A stretch of DNA of 59,573 bases, taken from an uncultured Pelagibacteraceae bacterium. GTDB lineage: Bacteria > Pseudomonadota > Alphaproteobacteria > Pelagibacterales > Pelagibacteraceae. Position numbers and translations under genes: made by a program. The stretch lies in assembly GCA_902514945.1 (NCBI GenBank), contig CABXSO010000005.1:1-59573 (forward strand), in the 5' to 3' direction. Within the stretch, counting starts at the first letter, position 1. Each line of letters opens with the position of its first letter. Shown here piece after piece: positions 20,307-30,923 of this stretch. The notes beneath the pieces are model-generated. The model searched no databases. It was not told the origin of the DNA and worked only from the letters and a program-made list of their open reading frames with translations.

Positions 20307-21119
20307 ATGAATAAATTTTTATTTATATTTTTGTCATTATTCACATCGCAGGAAGCATTCGCTAATCAGCCCGTTGAATGGCAATTAGGTTTCCAAAATG
20401 CTGCTTCACAGTCTATGCGAGAAATTGTTTCTTTTCATAATTATTTATTACTACCAATAATTATTGCGATAAGTGTATTTGTCTTATTTTTGATGCTTTA
20501 TGCATGTGTAAAATTTAGAGCCTCAGCAAATCCAAATCCATCTAAAAGAACTCATAATGTTGCTGTAGAAGTTTTGTGGACATTAATTCCATGTTTAATT
20601 TTGATCGTAATGGCAGTGCCGTCATTTAAAATCTTATATAAACAGGATGCTATACCAAAAGCAGATCTTACAATTAAAGCTGTTGGTTACCAATGGTACT
20701 GGGGTTACGAATATCCAGATGAAAATATTATTTTTGAATCTTACATGATAGAAGATAAAGATTTAAAGCCTGATCAACCTAGACTTCTAGCAGTTGATAA
20801 TGAAGTTGTTGTACCAGTTGATAAAGTTGTAAAAGTTTTAATAACCGCAAATGATGTATTACATGCATGGGCATTACCCTCTTTTGGTGTAAAAAGAGAT
20901 GCTGTTCCTGGAAGAATTAATGAGACATGGTTTAAAGCTGAAAAAGTTGGAACTTATTATGGTCAATGTTCTGAACTTTGTGGTATTAAACATGCTTTTA
21001 TGCCAATTACAGTCAAAGTAGTGACTGAAGAGGATTACCTAATGTGGTTATTGGAAGCTAAAGAAAAATTTGCAAAAGAGGAAATTAAAAATAATAATCT
21101 TAAATTAGTAAGTAGATAA
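20307..21119 (+). CDS. ctaC: Cytochrome c oxidase subunit II
   Basis: Electron entry subunit of the aa3-type oxidase in the inner membrane. A signal peptide (about 1-19) is followed by two membrane helices (about 45-68 and 87-108). A periplasmic cupredoxin domain carries the CuA ligands His186, Cys221, Glu223, Cys225, His229 and Met232. At 270 residues it is complete. It heads the operon ctaC-ctaD-ctaB-small ORF-ctaG-ctaE-SURF1. Confidence 0.98.
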   Translation: MNKFLFIFLSLFTSQEAFANQPVEWQLGFQNAASQSMREIVSFHNYLLLPIIIAISVFVLFLMLYACVKFRASANPNPSKRTHNVAVEVLWTLIPCLILIVMAVPSFKILYKQDAIPKADLTIKAVGYQWYWGYEYPDENIIFESYMIEDKDLKPDQPRLLAVDNEVVVPVDKVVKVLITANDVLHAWALPSFGVKRDAVPGRINETWFKAEKVGTYYGQCSELCGIKHAFMPITVKVVTEEDYLMWLLEAKEKFAKEEIKNNNLKLVSR

Positions 21120-22754
<1,635 letters not shown>

Positions 22755-22775
22755 CAACAAGATTAAGAAAGACTG

Positions 22776-23687
22776 ATGGATAATTTAAGGCTAAAGAAAA
22801 GAAGTTTATCACAAGAGGATTTATTTAATTTTTCGGAATTATTTAAACTTATGAAACCAAGGGTGATGTCTTTAGTTATATTTACCTGTGCAGTTGGTTT
22901 ACTTACCTCACCAGATCTAGTTTCTACCAAAGACGCAATTATTGGAATTTTACTTGTTTCATTAGGTGCGGGTGCAGCTGGGGCTTTGAATATGTGGTAT
23001 GAGTCTGATCTTGATGCATTAATGTCTAGAACATGTCTAAGACCAATACCTTCAGGAAAAATTAACAGAAATCAGGCTTTGATATTTGGGATAACTCTTT
23101 CAATCTTTTCAGTAATAGCATTAGATTACTTTACTAATAGAATTTCTGCAGCAATACTGCTTATAACAATTTTATTTTATGTATTTGTCTATACGATTTG
23201 GTTAAAAAGACGAACCCCTCAAAATATTGTGATTGGTGGGGCAGCAGGGGCATTCCCTCCAGTGATTGGGTGGACTATTGCAACTGGTTCTTTATCTATT
23301 GAGCCATTATCTTTTTTTCTAATAATATTTTTTTGGACCCCATCTCATTTTTGGGCCTTAAGCTTGTATAAGTCAGGAGATTACAAGAAAGCAAATATAC
23401 CAATGCTTCCTATAACAAATGGAGTTGAAAGCACTAAAATAAACATATTAATTTACTCTTTATTAATGCTTCCAGTTATCATATTCCCATATTTGATAAA
23501 TTTTGTTGGATTACCCTTTTTAATACCATCATTATTATTAACTCTTTATTATAATTTTTTGTGTTATGAGTTATACAATTATAAAAAAAATAAATTTAAT
23601 CCTAAAAAAGCAAAATCAATATTTGGGTTCTCAATCTTATATTTATTTTTGATTTTTGTACTTTTTTTGATAGATAAGATAGTATGA
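22776..23687 (+). CDS. ctaB: Protoheme IX farnesyltransferase (heme O synthase)
   Basis: Farnesylates heme b to heme O, the first step towards heme A for the oxidase. It is a UbiA-type membrane protein of 303 residues; the prenyl-diphosphate motif is in NMWYESDLDALMSRT (about 73-87). Other typical blocks are RRTPQNIVIGGAAGAFPP and FFWTPSHFWALSL. It lies 21 bases after ctaD and its stop overlaps the start of the next small ORF (ATGA). ctaA (heme A synthase) is not in the window. Confidence 0.97.
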   Translation: MDNLRLKKRSLSQEDLFNFSELFKLMKPRVMSLVIFTCAVGLLTSPDLVSTKDAIIGILLVSLGAGAAGALNMWYESDLDALMSRTCLRPIPSGKINRNQALIFGITLSIFSVIALDYFTNRISAAILLITILFYVFVYTIWLKRRTPQNIVIGGAAGAFPPVIGWTIATGSLSIEPLSFFLIIFFWTPSHFWALSLYKSGDYKKANIPMLPITNGVESTKINILIYSLLMLPVIIFPYLINFVGLPFLIPSLLLTLYYNFLCYELYNYKKNKFNPKKAKSIFGFSILYLFLIFVLFLIDKIV

Positions 23688-23809
23688 TTATTCCCGACAA
23701 AAAAACTAAAAAAAAGAATGTTATTACCGCACTAGCGATTATAGCTTTCATGATATTTTTATTTTTATTTACTTTGTACAATACTGGTGTATTTGAAAGA
23801 ACAATATGA
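23684..23809 (+). CDS. 41-residue single-span membrane protein (CoxF-like position)
   Basis: A small ORF, ATG at 23684 to TGA at 23809, beginning MIIPDKKTKKKNVITALA and ending NTGVFERTI. A basic cytoplasmic head is followed by one hydrophobic span (about 13-34) and a short tail. It overlaps both neighbours by 4 bases (ATGA at the ctaB end and at the ctaG start), so it appears translationally coupled and is unlikely to be noise. Alphaproteobacteria often have a short membrane ORF (called CoxF in some) between ctaB and ctaG. Equivalence is inferred from position and topology, not from sequence identity. Confidence 0.75.
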   Translation: MIIPDKKTKKKNVITALAIIAFMIFLFLFTLYNTGVFERTI

Positions 23810-24339
23810 TCCAAAAAAAAAAGTTAACTCCCATTATTCTGATAGGTATATTTGTATTTATGCTTGGATTATCTTATGCCGCTGTCCCTTTGTATGATCT
23901 ATTTTGTAGAGTAACCGGTTTTGGTGGAACAACTCAAATTTCAAATAGTGCACCAAAAATAGTATTAAACAAAGTAGTAAGTGTAAGATTTGATACAAAT
24001 GTGAATAATCTAACTTGGGATTTTAGGGCTAAATCAAATGTAATTGATGTAAAAGTCGGGCAGGTAAATAAAATAGAATTCGAAGTAGAAAATTATGGTA
24101 ATGAACCTACAGCCGGGGTAGCTAGCTTCAACGTTTCACCTTCAAGTTTTGGAAAATACTACAGTAAATTAGGTTGTTTTTGTTTTGAGAAACAAGAGCT
24201 AAAAGCAGGGGAGAAAGCTACTTACGTAATGACTTTTTATCTTGATCCTGAAATGATAAATGACCCTAGCGTTAAAAACTTAGAAGACGTAACTATGTCG
24301 TATACTTTTTTCTCGACAGATTATTATAAACAATCATAA
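23806..24339 (+). CDS. ctaG: Cytochrome c oxidase assembly protein CtaG/Cox11
   Basis: Copper chaperone inserting CuB into subunit I. An N-terminal membrane anchor (about 8-27) ends in YAAVPLYDLFCRVTGFGGTT, which is the family signature. A periplasmic Ig-like domain carries the copper ligands Cys124 and Cys126 in LGCFCFEKQ. At 177 residues it is typical. Its ATG overlaps the stop of the preceding small ORF by 4 bases, and ctaE follows after 7 bases. Confidence 0.97.
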   Translation: MIQKKKLTPIILIGIFVFMLGLSYAAVPLYDLFCRVTGFGGTTQISNSAPKIVLNKVVSVRFDTNVNNLTWDFRAKSNVIDVKVGQVNKIEFEVENYGNEPTAGVASFNVSPSSFGKYYSKLGCFCFEKQELKAGEKATYVMTFYLDPEMINDPSVKNLEDVTMSYTFFSTDYYKQS

Positions 24340-24346
24340 TTAAAAT

Positions 24347-25135
24347 ATGTCAGCTGAAAAAAAACATGATTATCACTTAGTAGACCCAAGTCCTTGGCCT
24401 ATTTATGTTTCGTTCTCTTGCTTAGTATTAGCTCTTGGTGCGGTGTATTATATGCATTCAGACATTTCTTGGGGGTTATATCTTGGATTTGCTCTATTAA
24501 TCTATGGGGCCTATATGTGGTTCAGAGACGTTGTAATTGAAGCAGAACATCAAGGGCATCATACCCCTGTAGTTCAAATACATCACAGATATGGAATGAC
24601 ATTATTCATTGCTTCTGAGGTAATGTTTTTTGTTGCATGGTTTTGGGCTTATTTCGATGTAAGTTTATTTCCTAATGATTTTGTTGGAAATGTATGGCCA
24701 CCTAAAGATATTAAGACTTTTGACCCTTGGGATATTCCATTAATAAATACACTTGTTTTACTTTTATCAGGTACGACGGTTACATGGTCTCACCATGCGT
24801 TGTTAGAAAATGATAGAAAAGGTTTCATTCAAGGATTAGTATTGACAGTAATTCTTGGGGTAAGCTTTACAGCACTACAAGCATATGAATACCATCATGC
24901 TACATTTGCCTTTTCAGACCATATTTATGGTTCTGTTTTTTACATGGCAACAGGTTTTCATGGTTTTCATGTAATAGTTGGAACAATTTTTTTAGCAGTA
25001 TGTTTATGGAGAGGAAAATTAGGCCACTTTACCCAAGACCATCATTTTGGGTTTGAAGCCGCTGCATGGTACTGGCATTTTGTTGATGTAGTGTGGCTAT
25101 TTTTGTTTGCTGCAATTTATATTTGGGGAAGTTAA
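24347..25135 (+). CDS. ctaE: Cytochrome c oxidase subunit III
   Basis: Seven-helix membrane subunit of the aa3 oxidase, 262 residues. Conserved blocks include FWAYFDVSLFP, TVTWSHHALLENDR, TGFHGFHVIVGTIFL and the C-terminal AAAWYWHFVDVVWLFLF. It closes the structural part of the operon; SURF1 follows after 9 bases. The DUF983 gene often found here in other alphaproteobacteria is absent. Confidence 0.98.
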   Translation: MSAEKKHDYHLVDPSPWPIYVSFSCLVLALGAVYYMHSDISWGLYLGFALLIYGAYMWFRDVVIEAEHQGHHTPVVQIHHRYGMTLFIASEVMFFVAWFWAYFDVSLFPNDFVGNVWPPKDIKTFDPWDIPLINTLVLLLSGTTVTWSHHALLENDRKGFIQGLVLTVILGVSFTALQAYEYHHATFAFSDHIYGSVFYMATGFHGFHVIVGTIFLAVCLWRGKLGHFTQDHHFGFEAAAWYWHFVDVVWLFLFAAIYIWGS

Positions 25136-25144
25136 TTTTGATCT

Positions 25145-25798
25145 TTGAAAAATAAGTTTTTATTTTCTGTTTTTATAATTTTCTTTATTCTTGTTTTTAT
25201 TGGGCTGGGTACATGGCAAATTATTCGTTTAAATTGGAAAAATAACTTAATTTTAGAGATTGAAAATTCATTAAAAAATCCTCCAGTAGAATTAGCTCAA
25301 TCAAATAAAGAAAATTTTCTTAAGATTAAAACATCTGGTTTTATAGATTTTGATAAACAAATTTATTTATATAATCTAAATGACTCAGGTACTCCTGGAT
25401 TTGAAGTAGTAAATCCAATTACTATTGAAGATGAGAATTATTTAATCAATAGGGGCTGGATACCATTCGAAAAGAAGGGAACTCAAGAAATCAATGTATT
25501 TGATCAAAAAAAAATTATTGGAACTTTGAAATTACAAGGTAGAAAAAATATCTTTAAGCCAGATAATGATTTGGATGAAAATTACTGGTTTAGTTTAAAC
25601 AGAGAAGATGTCTTGAAATTTACAGGTAAAAATTTTTCAAAATATATTATTTATTTAGATGGAGATTATCAGTTTCCTAGACCAAAAAAAATCACTGCAA
25701 ATATTTCTAATAATCATAAAAAATATGCGATGACATGGTTTTCATTAGCGCTTTCGATTCTTTTGCTATATCTATATTTTAGAAAAAAGAACTATTAA
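25145..25798 (+). CDS. SURF1 family cytochrome oxidase assembly protein
   Basis: Membrane protein of 217 residues implicated in heme a insertion into subunit I. The topology is the family's: a first helix (about 5-25) with GLGTWQIIRLNWK, a periplasmic loop containing LINRGWIPF and ENYWFSLNRED, and a final helix (about 195-212). The only start that gives the full first helix is a TTG at 25145, as no ATG or GTG lies nearby in frame. thrC begins on the base after the stop codon. Confidence 0.9.
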   Translation: MKNKFLFSVFIIFFILVFIGLGTWQIIRLNWKNNLILEIENSLKNPPVELAQSNKENFLKIKTSGFIDFDKQIYLYNLNDSGTPGFEVVNPITIEDENYLINRGWIPFEKKGTQEINVFDQKKIIGTLKLQGRKNIFKPDNDLDENYWFSLNREDVLKFTGKNFSKYIIYLDGDYQFPRPKKITANISNNHKKYAMTWFSLALSILLLYLYFRKKNY

Positions 25799-27172
25799 AT
25801 GAATTATATTAGTACAAGGAATAATCAGGAAAATTATACTTTTAAGGAAGTTTTCCTCAAAGGTTTAGCAGATGATGGAGGGCTTTTTGTGCCCAAATCA
25901 ATAAAACAATTTAAAATAGAGGAATTAGATGATCTAAAAAGCATTAGTTACAATGATTTAGCCGCTGAAATAATTTATCCATTTATAGGTGATTTCATGT
26001 CCAAAGATGAATTAATCTCTTCAATTTCAAAATCGTACTCAAAGTTTAGATCTAATGATGTTGTAAAAATCTCTGACCTTGGAAACCTAAAAGTTTTAGA
26101 ACTATTTCATGGTCCTACACTTGCTTTTAAAGATATCGCAATGCAATTAATAGGTAATTTTTATCAATATCACTTGGGCTGTGATAAAAAAAAAATTAAC
26201 ATTATAGTTGCAACCTCAGGTGACACTGGTGCAGCTGCTATTGAAGCTTTAAAAGGAAAAAGTAATTTAAACGTATTCGTATTGCACCCTAATAATAAAA
26301 TTTCACCTGTACAAAGAAGGTTAATGACAATACATCAGGAGAGCAACGTATTTAATATTGCAGTAGAGGGCAACTTTGATGATTGTCAAAATTTAGTAAA
26401 AGCAATGTTTAATGACAAAAAATTTTCAAAAGCGATTAACATGTCGGGTGTAAATTCAATTAATTGGGCAAGAATTATTGCTCAATCAGTGTATTATTTT
26501 TATGCCTATTTTAAAGTTGGAAATGGTCAGCCTTTATCCTTTTCAGTTCCAACAGGAAACTTTGGTGATATTTATGCTGGTTACTTAGCAAAAAAACTAG
26601 GTCTTCCAATTGATAAACTAATTGTGGCTACAAATAAAAATGACATACTTCACAGAGCTATATCTGGTGGTGATTACAGTCAAAAGAAAGTTGAGGAAAC
26701 AAATACACCAAGTATGGACATACAAATAGCAAGTAATTTTGAAAGACTTTTATATGATATAAAGGAGTGTAATTCAGAACTTACAAAAGATGTAATGGCT
26801 AAAATAAAAGATAATATTTATAAAATTGATAAAAATGATTTAGCCAAAATTAAAAAAAATTTTATTTCAGAGATGCTTGATGAAAAGGAAACTGTTGAAA
26901 TGATAAAGACAATTAGTGATGAACATCAGATGGTAGTTGATCCACATACTGCAGTAGGTATTGGCGCTGTGAGAAAATTAGGATTTGAAAAAAATTGCGT
27001 CGTATTATCAACTGCACATCCATGTAAATTTCCAAAAGCGATAGAGGAAGCAATCTCAAAAACTGAAAATTTACCTGATAGTCTTAAATATGTTAATGAA
27101 AGAAAAGAAAAATTTGAGCTTCTTCCAAATGATATTGAAAAAGTTAAAAAATATGTAATGAATTCGATATGA
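25799..27172 (+). CDS. thrC: Threonine synthase
   Basis: PLP enzyme converting O-phosphohomoserine to threonine. At 457 residues it is the long (fungal/proteobacterial) form. It has an N-terminal STRNNQENYTFKEVFLKGLADDGGLF block, the PLP lysine Lys111 in HGPTLAFKDIAMQ, ATSGDTGAAAIEAL and the SVPTGNFGDIYAGYLAKKLG phosphate loop. It follows SURF1 with no spacer and overlaps the peroxiredoxin gene by 4 bases. Homoserine kinase, its pathway partner, is encoded nearby on the other strand at 28074. Confidence 0.98.
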   Translation: MNYISTRNNQENYTFKEVFLKGLADDGGLFVPKSIKQFKIEELDDLKSISYNDLAAEIIYPFIGDFMSKDELISSISKSYSKFRSNDVVKISDLGNLKVLELFHGPTLAFKDIAMQLIGNFYQYHLGCDKKKINIIVATSGDTGAAAIEALKGKSNLNVFVLHPNNKISPVQRRLMTIHQESNVFNIAVEGNFDDCQNLVKAMFNDKKFSKAINMSGVNSINWARIIAQSVYYFYAYFKVGNGQPLSFSVPTGNFGDIYAGYLAKKLGLPIDKLIVATNKNDILHRAISGGDYSQKKVEETNTPSMDIQIASNFERLLYDIKECNSELTKDVMAKIKDNIYKIDKNDLAKIKKNFISEMLDEKETVEMIKTISDEHQMVVDPHTAVGIGAVRKLGFEKNCVVLSTAHPCKFPKAIEEAISKTENLPDSLKYVNERKEKFELLPNDIEKVKKYVMNSI

Positions 27173-27657
27173 AACTTAAAATAAATGATCAAATACCAGA
27201 CACAGAAATTTTTCAACTTGTTGATGGAGAGCCCAAAAAAAACAAATTAAGAGATATCATAGGAAATGGAAAGATTGTTTTATTTGGTTTGCCCGGGGCG
27301 TTTACGTCAACTTGTTCAAAACTTCACCTTCCCGGTTTTATTGCAAATGCAGATAATATCAAAGGAAAAGGAATACAAAACATATTTTGTTTATCAGTTA
27401 ATGATCCTTATGTAATGAATGGTTGGGGAGAGATAAATAATACTGGAGATAAAATAAAAATGTTATCTGATCCATATTTATCATTCACTAAAGCAATAGG
27501 TGCAGAAGTTGATCGAAATTCAAAAGGAATGGGAATTAGATCTAATCGTTATTTGATGGTTATTAAAAATTTTACAGTTGTCAATATTCATGTTGAAAAA
27601 GAAACAAAAGAATGTGGTTTAACCTCAGCAGAAAATTTATTAAATCATCTATTATAA
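27169..27657 (+). CDS. Peroxiredoxin (Prx5-type)
   Basis: Thiol peroxidase reducing hydrogen peroxide and organic peroxides. The 162 residues include the PGAFTSTC motif (PxxxTxxC) with peroxidatic Cys49, and VNDPYVMNGWG and SDPYLSFTKAIG segments typical of Prx5 proteins. Further cysteines lie in QNIFCLS and KECGLTSA; a resolving role for one of them is possible. It is coupled to thrC by ATGA overlap and converges on rnhA with a 6-base overlap. Confidence 0.93.
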   Translation: MKLKINDQIPDTEIFQLVDGEPKKNKLRDIIGNGKIVLFGLPGAFTSTCSKLHLPGFIANADNIKGKGIQNIFCLSVNDPYVMNGWGEINNTGDKIKMLSDPYLSFTKAIGAEVDRNSKGMGIRSNRYLMVIKNFTVVNIHVEKETKECGLTSAENLLNHLL

Positions 27658-28074
27658 GTTTGCAGCATTTTTAGCCAATAAATCAACTTCATTATTTAAT
27701 TCGTCTGTTGAATGTGCTTTTACCCAATTCCAACTTATTTCAAATTCATTATTAAGTAGGTCTAATTCTGTCCAAAGTTCTTTGTTACTTACCTCTTTTT
27801 TATTTGCTGTCTTCCATCCATTTTTTTTCCAATTATGTATCCATTCAGTTATTCCAGACTTGACGTATTTAGAGTCTGTAAAAATTTGAACTTTACTACC
27901 TTTTGGAATTTTTTTGAGGGCTTCTATGGGTGCTAATAACTCCATCTGATTATTTGTAGTATCCTTTTTACTTCCTTTAATTTTAGTTTTTTTTTCATCA
28001 TCTAATATTATTGCTGCCCAACCACCTTGACCTGGATTTCCAATGCATGAACCATCAGTGTATATTTTAATCAT
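27652..28074 (-). CDS. rnhA: Ribonuclease HI
   Basis: Degrades the RNA strand of RNA-DNA hybrids. A compact 140-residue enzyme: IYTDGSCIGNPGQGG carries the first catalytic Asp (Asp7), NQMELLAPIEAL the Glu, IFTDSKYVKSGI the second Asp, and WVKAHS the C-terminal His region. It is the last gene of the long minus-strand run and its start shares one base with the thrB stop. rnhB is also in the window, at 43513. Confidence 0.97.
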   Translation of the reverse strand: MIKIYTDGSCIGNPGQGGWAAIILDDEKKTKIKGSKKDTTNNQMELLAPIEALKKIPKGSKVQIFTDSKYVKSGITEWIHNWKKNGWKTANKKEVSNKELWTELDLLNNEFEISWNWVKAHSTDELNNEVDLLAKNAANL

Positions 28075-29039
28075 TAATTTAAATAATCTTTATAAGTTCT
28101 TAAATTATTATGTATTACAAGCTTTTGATAATATTCCTTTGGATCTTTTATTTTAATTAATGCTGTTTTTGGAGTATTTGAATAGTCATAAAGTCTTGTC
28201 ATAAAATATCTCATTGCAGCACCACGACATAAAATATTTAATGATTTTTTTTCATTAATTGAGATTTTTCTAATTTTTTCATAACCTTTAAATAAACTTT
28301 TAACTTTCTTTTTATTCATTACGAACTTTGAATTTTTTTTATCAAAACAAAGAGCATTTACGCAAATTGCGATTTCATACATAAAATAGTCATTAGCTGC
28401 AAAATAAAAATCTATTACCCCTGATAATTTGTTATTTTTGAAAAATATATTATCAATAAATAAGTCCCCGTGAATTATTCCATTTGGTAAATTTTTAGGC
28501 CATTTTGTTTTTATATCTTTGAAATTGGTTTTTAAAAATTTTTCTAAGTTAGTAAATTTTTTTGATTTAAATTTTATACTCTTCAGTAATGGATTTAGAA
28601 ATTTGACACCCATAGAGTTCTTTCTAGAAAGATTAATTTTTTTTGAGGAATGATGCATTTCAGCAATCATTTTGCCTATGTCATGACAGTTTTGGAAATT
28701 AAGTGATTTTTTATCTTTTCCTTTAAGAAAAGAAACTATGCATGCAGTTTTATTTTTAATATTTATTAAATATTTTCCATCTTTTTTCTTTTGTGGTTTT
28801 GGGCAATTTATTTTTGAGTCGTTTAATTCGTCCATTAATTTCATAAAAAAAGGTATTTCTTTTTTAGAGACTCTCTTTTCGAAAATTGTAAGTATAAATT
28901 TTTTATTTTTTGATCGTAGTAAATAGTTTGTATTCTCAATTCCTTGTTTTATACCTTTAAATTCTATGATTTTTTCTATGTCAAATTTTCTATTAATATA
29001 AGAAATGTCTTTTTTATTTATTTTTGTATAAACAGCCAT
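28074..29039 (-). CDS. thrB: Homoserine kinase (aminoglycoside-phosphotransferase-like ThrB)
   Basis: Phosphorylates homoserine for threonine synthase. It belongs to the APH-fold branch found in alphaproteobacteria rather than the GHMP branch. It has 321 residues, an N-terminal GIENTNYLLRS nucleotide loop, the catalytic IIHGDLFIDNIFF block and the VIDFYFAANDYFMYEIA metal-binding block. One base separates it from ispH upstream. The grouping thrB-rnhA next to a peroxiredoxin gene is a familiar alphaproteobacterial neighbourhood. Confidence 0.95.
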   Translation of the reverse strand: MAVYTKINKKDISYINRKFDIEKIIEFKGIKQGIENTNYLLRSKNKKFILTIFEKRVSKKEIPFFMKLMDELNDSKINCPKPQKKKDGKYLINIKNKTACIVSFLKGKDKKSLNFQNCHDIGKMIAEMHHSSKKINLSRKNSMGVKFLNPLLKSIKFKSKKFTNLEKFLKTNFKDIKTKWPKNLPNGIIHGDLFIDNIFFKNNKLSGVIDFYFAANDYFMYEIAICVNALCFDKKNSKFVMNKKKVKSLFKGYEKIRKISINEKKSLNILCRGAAMRYFMTRLYDYSNTPKTALIKIKDPKEYYQKLVIHNNLRTYKDYLN

Positions 29040-29040
29040 T

Positions 29041-29985
29041 TTAGTTTAATTTTTTTGGAGCTTTGAAAACAACGTTTTCTTTAATTATTTCTACTTCATC
29101 TATACTGACTGTAAATTTATTTTTTAACTCATTTATAAAATTATTTACTAAAATCTCAGGCGCAGAAGCTCCAGAGGAGATGCCAATTATATTTGAGTCT
29201 TTAATTAAATCGAATGGTATTTCACTTTGTGAATGAATTAATAATGAATTAGAACAACCAGATTTTTTTGCAACTTCAACTAATCTTACTGAATTAGAGG
29301 AATTTCTACTACCAATTACAAAAAATAAATCGCATTTTTTTGCAATATTTTTGACAGCCATTTGTCTATTTGTTGTGGCGTAACAAATATCTTCTTTCAT
29401 TGGTTCTCTTATATTAGGAAACCTGTCTTTTAAGATCTGAATTATATCTTTTGTGTCATCCACTGATAACGTTGTTTGAGTAACATATGAAATTTTTTTA
29501 CTGTTTTGAGCTTTATATTTTTTGGCTTCATTTTCGTTTTGAACAAGATCAATTGATCCTTTAGGTAATTGCCCCATAGTTCCAATAACTTCAGGGTGAT
29601 TTTGATGTCCTATCAAAATTAAATGATACCCAGCTTTATGTAAATTTTCAGCCTCTCTATGTACCTTTGATACTAATGGGCATGTAGCATCAATATATGT
29701 CATATTATAATTTTTTGCATCCTCTGGTATTTTTTTTGGAACACCATGTGCTGAAAATATAACTGGTCTTGTTTTATCCTCTATTTCTTCAAGCTCTTCA
29801 ACAAAGATTGCTCCTTTATTTTTTAAATCATCAACCACATATTTGTTATGTACAATTTCATGACGTACATAAACTGGGGCACCATATTTCTTAATTGACT
29901 TTTCTACAATTTCTATAGCCCTTTCAACACCTGCACAAAAACCTCTTGGAGCTGAAAGCAATATCTTTAAATGTTTATTTTTCAT
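29041..29985 (-). CDS. ispH: 4-hydroxy-3-methylbut-2-enyl diphosphate reductase
   Basis: Last step of the MEP pathway: makes IPP and DMAPP. The 4Fe-4S cluster cysteines are in APRGFCAGVERA (Cys17), DATCPLVSKVH and DICYATTNRQ. SGASAPE near the C-terminus is also conserved. I use the ATG at 29985; a TTG three codons upstream is possible. It overlaps the blh stop by 11 bases, so isoprenoid precursor supply and carotenoid cleavage appear co-transcribed. The 314-residue length is normal. Confidence 0.97.
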   Translation of the reverse strand: MKNKHLKILLSAPRGFCAGVERAIEIVEKSIKKYGAPVYVRHEIVHNKYVVDDLKNKGAIFVEELEEIEDKTRPVIFSAHGVPKKIPEDAKNYNMTYIDATCPLVSKVHREAENLHKAGYHLILIGHQNHPEVIGTMGQLPKGSIDLVQNENEAKKYKAQNSKKISYVTQTTLSVDDTKDIIQILKDRFPNIREPMKEDICYATTNRQMAVKNIAKKCDLFFVIGSRNSSNSVRLVEVAKKSGCSNSLLIHSQSEIPFDLIKDSNIIGISSGASAPEILVNNFINELKNKFTVSIDEVEIIKENVVFKAPKKLN

Positions 29986-30910
29986 TTTTTTCAATCAAGT
30001 ATTCAAGCAATATATGAGGAAAGGTCAAAGACGCCAAACCTATAAATATAATTTTAATAATTGAATCATCAAAATTGTAAGTATTATTTAATAAATAAAG
30101 CCCGACAAAACAAAAAATAGCGGTAAGAATTGTAAGTGGTAAAGCTTTTTTTATAAATATTTTTAATCCTTTAACAAGGTCATTTGAATTCAACTCTGAC
30201 ATCAGGGAAACACTATGTCTAACTGAATGTAAAAAACAAAAATAAATTGTAAAAGCTACTAATGGGGAGAAATAGTAATTAATAATTATAATTGAAAAGA
30301 AATCAAAAAAAATTACAAATTTTTTCAATTCAAAATTTTTTGTGAATAATAAAATATTGGATAAAGTTGAGAGAATAATTGCATAAAGTAATACTTTACT
30401 AGATTCAATTAAATTTAAAAAATTATAAAAGGACTCATTTTCAATAAGTAGTAATTTAAATATTGATATTGTATCATCAAAATGAAAATATATTGGTGCA
30501 AAAATTATAAGAGAACCTTTTAACAAAAATAATAATTGATAATAATATGTATTTTCTGTTATTAAAAATTGAGTATCTTCTTTACCAAAATGATAAGACG
30601 CAATAATCAAAAAAATAATTAAGGAAATATATGGAATTATTACCCAGAAAATAACTACGACAAGAGCAATCAAAAAATAAGTTAAATAAAAGATTAAAAA
30701 ATTACTAATTCCAAAAATTTTAAAAAGCTTCCTTCCCTTGTAATTGTCTAGTGATCCATGAGATATACCTATGCTTAAGATTAAAAATAAGCAAATTAGG
30801 GGTGAGATTGTAACGCTGTTTATCTTTAGATTTAATAATGAAAAAATATTACAAAATAAAAAAAAAATAAAAGAGTGGTTAAAATTTATTTTTTTTATTT
30901 TGTTATTCAT
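29975..30910 (-). CDS. blh: Brp/Blh-type beta-carotene 15,15'-dioxygenase
   Basis: Integral membrane enzyme predicted to cleave beta-carotene into two retinals, the chromophore of proteorhodopsin. The 311 residues form about seven or eight hydrophobic spans. The iron-binding His candidates are in GISHGSLD (His51), ASYHFGKED (His107) and CFLHSVRHS (His228, His232), the pattern of the Blh family. It follows crtY by 13 bases in one direction with crtI, crtB and crtY, so the set can make retinal from phytoene precursors. No opsin gene is in the window. Confidence 0.93.
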   Translation of the reverse strand: MNNKIKKINFNHSFIFFLFCNIFSLLNLKINSVTISPLICLFLILSIGISHGSLDNYKGRKLFKIFGISNFLIFYLTYFLIALVVVIFWVIIPYISLIIFLIIASYHFGKEDTQFLITENTYYYQLLFLLKGSLIIFAPIYFHFDDTISIFKLLLIENESFYNFLNLIESSKVLLYAIILSTLSNILLFTKNFELKKFVIFFDFFSIIIINYYFSPLVAFTIYFCFLHSVRHSVSLMSELNSNDLVKGLKIFIKKALPLTILTAIFCFVGLYLLNNTYNFDDSIIKIIFIGLASLTFPHILLEYLIEKNEK

Positions 30911-30923
30911 TTTTTTAATCTGA

